64,000 nt of DNA, from the NCBI GenBank assembly GCA_949152475.1, contig OX424562.1, forward strand, positions 20,398,209 to 20,462,208, given 5' to 3'. The translations under genes were made by a program, and so were the position numbers. A model generated the notes under the pieces. It was not told the DNA's origin, did no database searches, and saw nothing but the letters and a program-made list of their open reading frames with translations. This stretch comes from Terebella lapidaria. Lineage: Eukaryota; Annelida; Polychaeta; Terebellida; Terebellidae. The stretch's first letter is position 1. Every line of letters starts with the position of its first letter. This document shows positions 1 through 10,429 of this stretch, one piece after another.

Positions 1-719
1 CAGGTCGGTCCTGTGAGGAATGTGAAGATTACAATCTCAAAGAACACATTAGCCTCGAAACTGAAGGTATTGCCCCTATCATAAGATGACTTTGTTTAAT
101 ATCTACATCGTACTCATTTACAAGTTCTTATGTATAAATCCGCTGCTCAATCAGACCCTCCACTCTTTCACCCGACCCAATATGGTCGGAATACAGATGA
201 AGACGGCACAATATGCGTCCAACCCCGCTTCCAACAGGTCGAATGTGGATGCTCCACCAGCCGGCCATGTTCCACTGGAAGATGTGATTGTGTAGTTCCA
301 CAGATGTCTGACTTGTTCATATTTCTGTGCCTGTTATTCTGGACCAGATTGTTGCAATGAACATACCAAGGAAGAACCTGTTCAGGAATGATGATGATGT
401 CAATTCGAAGAATTACGAAGAATGGCCAATGACTCATAATGTTGCCACATGTAACACCTAATTTGATGGTGAAAAGATATTGTCACATATAATTATATAT
501 TGTCATTGATTTATTGAGCTCGAATAAATAGTAGTGGACAACAATAAATGTTGTACTGAGAGGCATGAGCATTTAATCACTCGACCAAAACCAGATTTTT
601 CAAATATCTGGGTGGTTAATCTCGAAAATCTGATGAGCTGTTATATATTCAAGTTTGGCAGTATTATAATTGGATTCCTTGACCGTGAAAACCTAGTAAT
701 AGACACCAAGTTTGTGCTT
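1..719. other. No gene recognised
   Basis: AT-rich sequence with only short open frames on both strands. I see no domain, no convincing exon with splice sites and no repeat shared with the rest of the window. It may be an intron or intergenic DNA of a gene outside the window. Confidence 0.5.
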
Positions 720-2764
720 CTGTGTGGTCTATAAGCGGAGATATCGTCAAAAAAGTAAATTTAGCGGTATTCGGTGGCAGCCATTTTGTTTTTCGGCTCT
801 GAAAAAAATTCCCCAAGGGTGCCAAGGTGGCACCCGGCTAATTCTGATTCGGGAATGCTCAGAGATGATGAATCAGCAAAAAAAGTTCATAATGACGCCA
901 AAACATGCTTTTCTGCAGTTCTGCTGGACTATAATAAGCGAGATATAAGCCATTTTGTAATCTGACTTTGAAAATAAAATGACTGACCTTGAAATTTAGG
1001 TCAAAGGTCAAATTCAATATCATTAAAATATTCAGAATATATCATTTCCTATATGTTCACAATTGATTCCTAACCTGTAAAGTCGATAATAAGCAAGATA
1101 TTAGCCATTTTGTCCTGTTGACCTTGAAAATGAGGTCAAAGGTCAAATTCAAGGTCATGAGAATTTTCAGCATATATCATTTCCTATATGTTCACAATTA
1201 ATTCCTAAGCTGTAAAGTCGCTAATAAGCAAGATATTGGCCATTTTGTCCTGTGACCTTGAAAATAGGTCAAAGGTCAAATTCAAGGTCACGAGCATTTT
1301 CAGCATATATCATTGCCTATATGTTCACAATTGATTCCTAAGCTGTAAAGTCGCTAATAAGCAAGATATTGGCCATTTTGTCCTGTGACCTTGAAAATAG
1401 GTCAAAGGTCAAATTCAAGGTCACGAGCATTTTCAGCATATATCATTTCCTATATGTTCACAATTGATTCCTAAGCTGTAAAGTCGCTAATAAGCAAGAT
1501 ATTGGCCATTTTGTCCTGTGACCTTAAAAATGAGGTCCAAGGTCAAATTCAAGGTCATGACAATAATCTGCATATATCATTTCCTATATGTTCACAATTG
1601 ATTCCTAAGCTGTAAAGTCGCTAATAAGCAAGATATTGGCCATTTTGTCCTGTGACCTTGAAAATAGGTCAAAGGTCAAATTCAAGGTCACGAGCATTTT
1701 CAGCATATATCATTTCCTATATGTTCACAATTGATTCCTAAGCTGTAAAGTCGCTAATAAGCAAGATATTGGCCATTTTGTCCTGTGACCTTAAAAATGA
1801 GGTCCAAGGTCAAATTCAAGGTCATGACGATAATCTGCATATATCATTTCTTATATGTTCATAATTGATTGCTAAGCTGTAAAGTCGATAACAAGTGAGA
1901 TATTAGCCATTTTGTCCTGTGACCTTGAAAATGAGTTCGAAGGTCAAATTCTAGGTCATCAGAATATTCAGTAAATATCATTTCCTATATGTCCACAATT
2001 GATTCCTAAGCTGTAGAGTCGATAATAAGCGATATATAAGCCATTTTGTGCTCTGACCTTGAAACTGAGGTCAGAGGTCAAATTCAAGGTCACGAGAATA
2101 TTCAGCATATATTATTTCCTATATGTCCACAATTGATTCCTAAGCTGTAGAGTCGATAATAAGCGAGATATAAGCCATTTTGTGCTCTGACCTTGAAACC
2201 GAGGTCAGAGGTCAAATTCAAGGTCACGAGAATATTCAGCATATATCATTTCCTATATGTTCACAATTGATTCCTAGTCTCTAATCTCAATATCAAGTGA
2301 GATATTAGGCATAATGTGTCCCATTATAAAGCATAGGAGAATTTAACATGGGAAAGTCCCATTTGGGCCGAGTTTGGGCCAAAATGGCCCATTTCGAGCG
2401 ATTCAAGCGCAACGAAATTTATAGACATCATAGAAGTACATATGAGGAGTCTTATGTATCAAAAAGAAAAAAAGTTACTGAACAGATTTTGAGAAAATGG
2501 CCGCCAAAGTCCAAAATCAGGCATTTTTCGTCGAAAACGGCCGCCATTTTGAAAAAAATGCGAAAATCAAAAAACTAAAAAATACCTCCTTCTTGAATTA
2601 CTTTTAAGTATTTTTCTGCAAAATTTCAGAAAAATTCGCCGGTAAACAAAAAAGATAAAAATGTGGACGACGACGACGACGGACGACGACGGACGACGAC
2701 GGACGACGTACGACGGACGCAACGCCATGCCAATAGGTTATCGGACCATAGGTCCGGTAACCTA
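720..2764 (+). mobile_element. Non-autonomous transposon-like repeat with satellite core
   Basis: The right end is a short hairpin-like block (GGTTATCGGACCATAGGTCC, then GGTAACCTAA) preceded by a GACGACGGACG simple repeat. The same end recurs at 58.0 kb and, inverted, at 61.84 kb, so this is a dispersed family. The middle is a tandem array of ~134-bp units (listed separately), followed by a segment with repeated GGCCGCCATTTTG-type words that also appears near 57.9 and 62.2 kb. No transposase reading frame is present, so it is non-autonomous. The left border near 720 is approximate. The superfamily is not determined. Confidence 0.65.
960..2290 (+). repeat. Tandem ~134-bp satellite, about ten units, with AGGTCA sites
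   Basis: Each unit contains a TGACCTTGAAAAT block, then AGGTCAAAGGTCA, then TCAAGGTCA, then a conserved stretch with CATATATCATTTCCTATATG and a CTAAGCTGTAAAGTCG block. Units start about every 134 bp from ~960 to ~2290. The central units are nearly identical and the outer ones are more diverged, as expected from unequal exchange. The AGGTCA half-sites form perfect DR1 spacing in several units. This matches the known binding format of RXR/HNF4-type nuclear receptors; any function is inference. Confidence 0.85.
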
Positions 2765-2839
2765 AAAAAATGTGTGCACTTTTTATTTCGATACAAAATA
2801 ATTGACAACGGTGGAGTTATATTATGAACTGTCATTGTT

Positions 2840-5800
2840 GAAAGTGGATCAACTTAGCTACGTCTTCCTAGTAATCATTTTAACATCCGAAGTTGGCTAT
2901 ACGAAACCAAACAAAGTTTTCTTTTAGTGTTAGTCATGCTGACACTGAGAGGGTGAATTGCACGTGCTGATTGGTTCAATAAGACTAACACCAATAATGT
3001 TTTGTTTACGTTAGTGTAGAAAAATCCTGGCCTTTGTTCGTTTATACATCTTGTTATATTATTCGCGTTACTGTAATAGGAAATTATGTTGCTTAAATAA
3101 AAAAAGGATACCATAAATACATCATTTATTGCCTTATTATCAATGAACACTCACTTGAAACTTTTGAGCATTAATTTTAGTATGATTAAATTAATCAGGC
3201 CTATATTTTTTGGACAGCTGCCATAAACTGTTTTAATTTGAAGGAGGCACTTCATTGTACATGGTATATCACTGCTATTAATATGAAGTCCAATCGGTGA
3301 GGGAGTAAGATTCTGAGCACACTGCGATATTTTATAACTGAAACAATATGGGCTTTGCCACTTTGATATCATCAGGAATGTACGCAACAACTGTACCAAT
3401 GGACTTGATATACCATTTCATACACCCCAAAATGTCAGATTCTAATGATAAACAGGTCCACTGTGATTTCATATAATCGAAATCTAGGGCAATTGTTATA
3501 AATGCCACACAATATTTCCACATAAGATATCCCCAATATACCATTTTCCTCATTCGTGGATAATAGACGTAGAATCAACACCCAGTATTAAGTATTCCGC
3601 GCGAGGAAAACAGGGGCCGTTATCCAATCTCATAGTTCGGGGACAGATAGTCATATCAGGCATACGAAGTGAGAGAAAACTATAATTTTCACTATAAGTA
3701 CTATAATTTTCAGTGTAAAATATTGCATCTCGTGTTTGCATAACTGAATCGGTATGATTCACTGACTAGTGTCGTTCTCAATAGAAGTTGGGGTAAATTG
3801 AAATACATTTCCATCACATATTCGATCAAAGTGTTTTTAAGCCCCTAAAAATATCCAATGGTCCCATTCAATTATCCTATATTGTCATCAAAATAAGGTG
3901 AATATGCTTCTTCAAGTATCTCGACGTTTTTGTGTCCAAATATTCCCATTGTCTTTGAAACTAATGACTATTCAATTCCACTGCAAATCGATTACAGTCT
4001 CAAATAGAGCAAGTAAACAATCAATTCACCTATCTTATCCAAAATCAGACATAGGAGGTATATTCAACACTCGGTGGTCAATAACATCTGATACAATCAA
4101 AAGAAAAACAAATCAAGTCACGGCCCTGGTTTGGTGATATACGGCGATAGCTTTTGCCAAGGCAAACCACGAACAACATACATACCGGGTCCTTATTCAG
4201 TACAGGTGTGCGATTGTTGTTTACCCATGTCATAAAATAACAGTAAATCTGTCGACAGGTTGAATTATCACAAATTCTTCACATTGTTTTTCATCCTCTA
4301 ACAATGTAAGCGGATTAACTTGTAAGCCAGTGTTACTATTTTCTTAGAAAAGAAGAAAACATATCTATTTTCAGTGTGGGTAGGCCTGGTATGAAACATT
4401 GTAATTGAAGTTGCACTGTTTCATGTCATGAGTACAGTGTTTTTGTTCAAACTGGATAGATGGACGAGTGTTGAATGAGCTGAAGAATCACTTGAAGAGA
4501 GAAAATGATGTTTGATTCACCGTTCGTCAGTGCAGGAAAGGAAGAATGTGCGTGTTGTTGGTGTTTTGCATCAAGATCGACGAAATGTATGCACTTTTCC
4601 ACTTCATTAGCCTATACAGTTTAAAATTATGCCATGAAACGTTTTATTGCTACTTGTTAATTTATCAACAGAATCAGCAAAATTAGATTGAGTAGCTATA
4701 CTGTAAGCTGTCAAATATTCGACTAAATGCGTAAGCTCTGCCATGTTTTCCTAGCAATATTGTGAAAATCAGAGTTTATGCTCACACTACAATGCTGAGT
4801 GGTGAATTTTACATGTTGATCGATCGGTTCAATACCGTGAACTACAATTGTTTTGTCTACGTTATTGGAAACAAAACCCAAGGGAATATTTCAACAAAGG
4901 AACCTCGCCTGGATATCTGCATCTTGTTACGTGTTTTGAGTCCATAGTAAAAGGACATTAGATCTAGGTTGGAAGAATATACCATAAATACCGCATTGGT
5001 TGCTGACAATCAGATCACAATTGATACATTCATTACCATGATTACATACACCCTAAAATGTCAAATTCACATGAAAGACAGGTCCACTGAGATTACTATA
5101 ATCCATGAATACCCAACAAATCCATGATATTTGTCATTAATTCTCCACAACATTTCCACTTGAGAATCCCTAATAAACCACGTTCTCTCATTTAGTAGGT
5201 TAGAAATATTTTTGTATTTATTCTCGGTTTTGCTAAATTTGGAATATATCGCCGTGACATATCCAATCTACAAATCACTTACCTTAAATTTGTGGATTTT
5301 GCTCCATGAATTGTCCAATACTCCGATTCATTTCAGACGAATGCTTGATCAAGCGGTGATACGGCAATGTTGTTTTTCCCCCAAATACTCCTATTGTGTT
5401 AATAACTAATGACCGATCATTTCCTTGGTAAATCGAATACAAATCCAACTATTAGTAACCTCTTAGGGCTTTTTCTACTCCAGTATCCAAAATTCCCATT
5501 CAAATATCCCGTATTGTCATTTGTAAAAGATGTTCGTTCAACTAACGACTTTTTCAATGTATCCTTTGGTAAATATAGCACTATTTGAAGTGAAACAACA
5601 CGTAATGATCATGTTATGTTAACATATCCTTGACATACGAAATATATATTGAACACTTGGTGGTCAATGAAACCTGATACACTCAAAAGGAGACCCAATC
5701 AAGTCACGACCCTGGTTTGATGATATACAACGTTAACTTTTGAATGAGAGTCAACGCAAATCACACACAACATACCCTGGTCTTTATTCAGTACAGACGT

Positions 5801-8714
5801 GAGTTTGTTTACCGATGTCATAAAATAACAGTAAACCTGTCGAAAGGCTGAATTATCGCCATTTCTTGGCCCTGTTTGTCTACTTCATTACAACGTGAGC
5901 CCGGTTCACTGAGAGCCAAGTGTTACTTTTCCTACCGAAAAAAAAAAAGATACACGGATATTTATATTCGATGTATGAATTGGTATGAAACGCCATGATC
6001 AAAGTTGCACTATTTAATGTCACAAGTACAGTGTATTTGTTCAAGCTGGACAGATGAACGCGAGGGTTGAATGAGCTTGAAAATCACTTAAGGAGAGATA
6101 TCGACGTTTTGTTTATCTTTTCTTGAAGTGCTGTAATGTTCTTGTTTAGTGTTGTTTGAATCATGACCGAAATCACTACAAATACAGTCAAACTCCCTGC
6201 AGCTTCTTGTATCGATAGACTCAGTAAAATAAATGTGAAAAGTTATATCATAAATTGGGAATTTTCAATTGAGGGCACGAGCTTGACTATGTCTTCCCGG
6301 CAACAAGTTGGATCATTCCTTTCGGATGTAGGTTGAGTGAATCGGACGTGTTGATCACAGCAATACTAGTAAAAAGAATAATATTACAGGTTTGTTTTGT
6401 CTACGTTTATGTGAACATAACAGAGGTGTCATTCAGCAAAGAAACCTGACATGGATTTGTCGGTATATACATTCCATAATGTACGATACTTTCTTTTCTA
6501 CTGGTCACAACTGGACATTTCAACAGCATTGAACCAACGTAATGAATTACAAATTCGACACGGAAAAGTATTCATCAATCTAAATTGAGTATGCCATAAA
6601 ACTAATTAAAAATAAGCATCAGCACGTAAAAAGGGCTTCTCCCTAAGTTACTCCTTGATTTTAAATTTGCTTCTCGTACTTCAAGCAACGCACTAGACCC
6701 TTCGAAAGATCGAATGAATATTTTTAATATTGATAATGTGAAGAATATCGTTCACGGCCGATATCAAGCCGAATTAATCGAGAGCGTCGTGTGATTTAAA
6801 AGGCCGGCAGATTAGTTCAATGATTTATTCCGATGATAAGAGTCCAATATTTCATGTATTCCACAACGAAAAGGCCGTTCACACTTATGTCGACGATACT
6901 CCCAGTCAACTATAAATATCCTGTATACTCCGTTCTTGTTATATCACAGTTTATACATCCAATTTATATATCACAGTTTGTATTTAGTCCATAAATATTC
7001 TATATCTCACTCGTCAATCTTCTAAACACGTCTATTCACTCTGGAGTCTCAACTCTTCTGCGCGGGGCCGACAGGGAAGCACGTGGAAGTTTTCCCGCCT
7101 CGTGTATGCGGTGTTGTGATTGGTTGGTGTATGCTGATCTCACCGGGAAAGTGGAATTCCCCAGTGCGTGTCTTAACTTGTATGGTCTGTAGCTGTGCAC
7201 GTGATGTGGGTGTTATGCGTGTCATGTTCTATGTTTAGAAGTCAGTGCATGTGAAGGTCAAGGCCGAACTTACTGGGTCGCATGTACTGTATAGCGGGGC
7301 CGAAAGTGCACGTGATCTGACCTGTGTTTGTATACATGGTTCCGGTGTTATTTATGCTTGTGATCGTATAGTTTGTACCTGAACTGTAAGTCATGTAGAA
7401 TGTATATGTTGTGATAGGAATGTGTAGTGCGCGGGAGGGACGGGAGTTACTGTCACTAAAATCACTACAATAAGATTCAATGAATATTTATGATTCCAGA
7501 GCAAATGAAACGTACTATAACATTAATAAGTTTCCGATGCAGTATCTGATCTTCTAATTGTCTGCAAGTTGAAAACGAAATGCACTGGAATATGTGTACA
7601 CGTGTCATTTTTGGGATTCAATTGTGATCTTCTTTATAATCACAAATGAAATCACAGTGTTCATTTTTATTTGGACAAAGTGTACCACAGTTGATTTTTA
7701 TTTGGCAACATGTACCACATAGCTCACATTTGTATGGACGAAGTATCCTACAGTGTTGATCCTTAACAAGGTTTTGCTTAGTATAAATGAATATCTGAGG
7801 AAGAATAAGGCTAGACGTGCAGGCATTGGAGTAGCACATTCATGTTAATTAACATAGCCTATAGGAGATACCAGTATATGGAACACTCGGTTGACAATAA
7901 AATCTGATACGAACAAAAGAGGACCCAATCAAGTCACGACCCTGGTTTGGTGATATAGGACGTTACCCATTGTATGAGAGTCAAGGCAAATCACACACAT
8001 AATACCCTGGTCTTTATCCAGTACCGGCCTTCGTTTGTTACCGAAGTACCGAGTACCGGAGTTCGTTGTTTGCCTTTGTCATAAAATAGCGGTAAATTCG
8101 TGTCCATACTCTGACATGTAGGCGAGTTTACTCAAATCCAAATGTTACCTTTGCTCCAGAAAAAAAAACACATGTATATTTACAATCAGTGTGGATATGC
8201 ATAGATTAGAACACCGTAATTTAAGTTGCACTGTTTAATGTCACAGGCTTAGTGTATTTGTTCAAGCTGGATAGATGGACGAGTGTTGCAGGAACTGTCG
8301 AATCACTTGAAGATAGATATTGATGTTTTATTTGTCGTTTGTTGAAGTGCTGAAATTTAGAATCTGTGTAAATGACCGTTTGCATCAAGACCTATGAAGT
8401 GTATGCACTTTTCCACTTCAATATACAGTGAAACTTGTCACTGCTTTCTGTTATCTCACCAACAAAACTAAAGCTAAACGCGAACAGTTATAATATAAAA
8501 TGGCAATGTTTAACTGAGGGCATGAGCTCAGATGTATCCCCAGCAACAATTTATGTCCTTCATTTTATCTGTATAAAATCGAACGCAAACTAAAGAACTT
8601 TTAATTCAATGCTATTTATGTCGATCAAAATCGGATCAATATGATGCTGAGAGAGTGAATCGCACATGTGGTCACTACAATAAACAAGAAATACAAAATT
8701 GTTCGTCTAAGTTG
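2840..8714. repeat. Diverged tandem copies of Ig-gene flanking DNA (relic units)
   Basis: Two sets of landmarks recur. One (around CTTCCTAGCAA, a cytosine-poor stretch, then TTTTGTCTACGTTA and AAAGAAACCTG) is found near 2850, 4730, 6280 and 8520, and again at 14130 beside gene B. Another (CAATCAAGTCACG, then ATACCCTGGTCTTTATTCAG, then GTTGCACTGTTTAATGTCA) is found at ~4110-4440, 5695-6020 and 7925-8240. Units are about 1.5-2.3 kb apart. No Ig exon is visible in them, so they look like duplicated flanks whose gene part was lost or never copied. Percent identity was not computed. Confidence 0.65.
7618..7850 (-). repeat. Relic 3' flank of a lost Ig-gene copy
   Basis: This stretch carries two or three degenerate copies of the ~31-bp word TTCATTTTTATTTGGACAAA followed by GTGTACCACA. 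It then has the same GTTGATCCTTAACAAG and ATCTGAGGAAGAATA blocks that lie just downstream of the last exon in gene B (14690-14760), with a partial match beside gene A (10340-10420). At the place where the final Ig-gene exon should start, the similarity stops. It is therefore most simply a third, truncated copy of the gene's 3' end. Confidence 0.6.
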
Positions 8715-8719
8715 TTATG

Positions 8720-9586
8720 TATGGAAGCCCATAGGTGACATGTGCGGGGAATTTTTTTTGTGTTATTTTCTATTAAATACCTTGCACGTTCGAACGTAGA
8801 AAGTTCAAAATTACCACGTTCGCACGTTGAAGCATTTAGCGCTATCACGTTCGCACGTGGTAACTTTAAACCTTATCACGTTCGCACGTAGAAAGGTTTT
8901 AGGCTTCCACGTTCACACGTAGAAAGTCAAAAGCTACCACGTTCGCACGTAGAAACTTTAAAACTTATCACGTTCGAACGTAGAAAGATGTAGGTTTCCA
9001 CGTTCACACGTAGAGAGTTTCAAAGCTACCACGTTCACACGTGGAAACATTATATGCTTTCACGTTCGCACGTAGAAACTTTAAAACCTATCACGTTCGA
9101 ACGTAGGAAGATGTAGGTTTCCACGTTCACACGTAGGAAGTTTCAAAGCTACCACGTTCACACGTGGAAGCATTATATGCTTTCACGTTCGCACGTAGAA
9201 ACTTTAAAACCTATCACGTTCGAACGTAGAAAGATGTAGGTCTCCACGTTCACACGTAGGAAGTTTCAAAGCTACCACGTTCACACATGGAAGCATTTAT
9301 ACCTTTCCACGTTCGCACGTAGAAAGCATTTGATGCTACCACACCCAAATCTTTGCACGTGCGAACGTGATAGCTCCTGAAGTTTCCACGTGCGAACGTG
9401 GAAATGTTAAATGCTTCCACGTGTGAACGTGGTACCTCGGACTTTCCACGTTGGAACGCAATAGCCTTAACTGTTTCCACGTGCGAACGTGATAGTGTTA
9501 AATCCTTCCACGTTCGAACGTGCTTGCTTTTTGCTGAAAAAAACATAGAAAATTTTCACGCGCATGTCACCTATGGGCTTCCGTAG
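8720..9586. mobile_element. MITE with terminal inverted repeats and internal palindrome array
   Basis: The ends are inverted copies of GGAAGCCCATAGGTGACATG plus a few flanking bases. The element is bordered on both sides by TTATG (8715-8719 and 9587-9591), a likely 5-bp target duplication. It interrupts one of the tandem flank units: the uninterrupted version of the site can be read at ~6410 (a TTATGTGAACATAAC context). There is no transposase frame. The body is an array of short palindromic words (separate entry), giving an 867-bp non-autonomous DNA transposon. Superfamily is uncertain. Confidence 0.75.
8787..9520. repeat. Array of about 25 CACGTTCGCACGTG-like palindromes
   Basis: Near-palindromic words of the type CACGTTCGCACGTRGAAA recur roughly every 28-31 bp, and in the central part also in a higher-order repeat of ~120 bp. 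Up to ~9340 the words read mostly as CACGTTCGCACGTAGAAA; beyond that the polarity flips to TTCCACGTGCGAACGTGG. The array is thus roughly mirror-inverted about position 9350. Spacers between words are also related but more variable. Confidence 0.8.
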
Positions 9587-9591
9587 TTATG

Positions 9592-10099
9592 GACATAACC
9601 GAGATGCTTCATTCAATAAAGAAACCTGTATTGTTTTTTTACATCTACATGTACATTGTATGGTATACTATTTATTTTCTACTGGTCACAATTGGATATT
9701 TCAACAGCATTGGCACAACGTAATAATTTGCAAATTCGACTGGCAGAAGTATTGCATTTAAGAAACTCGCTGTATTATTGTGTAGTCAAACTAAACTGAG
9801 TATGCCATACAATTATATAATAAATACCAGCCTGGAAAAAATGAAGCTTTCCCATAACCCACCCCTTGATTTCAAATTTGCCACTTGGAATTGGAACAAC
9901 GATCAAAACCTTCAAAAGATGGAATGAATATCAATAACATCGATAAGATTAGAGCATATGAAACTTACAAAAATAATACATTTCCAATGAGGTATGCGTT
10001 ATGTAATTGCCTGCAAGCTGATGACGACTGCACTAGAAAGTGTTTGTCTACGTGTTATTTTTGGGTTAAATTGTGTTCTTTATGATAAAAAGTTTACAA
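9592..10099. repeat. Continuation of the tandem flank unit
   Basis: After the MITE the flank unit resumes with ACATAACCGAGATG and AAAGAAACCTG, then TTTCTACTGGTCACAATTGG and TTTCAACAGCATTG. The same blocks occur at 6415-6540. No exon is seen. Confidence 0.55.
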
Positions 10100-10350
10100 T
10101 GTGGTTCAACGAACTATGCCACAATGTTCGTTTTTATTTGAAGAAAGTATTAATGACATAATTTATTTTCATGTGAACAAAATGTGTCACAATATTTCTC
10201 ATTACTTGGACAAAACACATCTTTTTTTGGCCTAAGATATAGTTTTTAATTTTATTTGGACAAAGTGTACCACACTATTCATATTTATTCGGACAAAGTG
10301 TACCACAGTGTTAATATTTATTCGGACAAAGTGTACCACAATGTTGATCC
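10100..10350 (-). repeat. ~31-bp minisatellite in the 3' flank of Ig gene A
   Basis: Units read TATTTATTCGGACAAAGTGT followed by ACCACA on the plus strand, clearest at 10250-10345 and more degenerate from 10120. On the coding (minus) strand each unit contains AATAAA, so the gene has a row of potential polyadenylation signals starting about 80-120 bp after its stop. The same minisatellite follows gene B and the relic copy at 7.65 kb. Confidence 0.7.
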
Positions 10351-10429
10351 TTTACAAGAAAGTGCTTAGTTTTAATGGACTCCCGATGAAGAGTAGGCCC
10401 AGACATGCAGTCATCGGCGGTGCACATAT

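Noticed and set aside
7618-7839. Small cysteine-rich frame (KCELCGTCCQIKINCGTLC)
   Set aside because: It is the antisense reading of the degenerate 31-bp minisatellite; the Cys pattern comes from the repeated ACA/CCACA words.
8787-9520. Regular short palindromic repeats, CRISPR-like at first sight
   Set aside because: Spacers are related to each other, the repeats change polarity half way, the array sits inside inverted-repeat ends, and the genome is eukaryotic.
9250-9546. Open frames with HVRTWK/STCERG repeats
   Set aside because: Produced by the palindrome array of the MITE on both strands.
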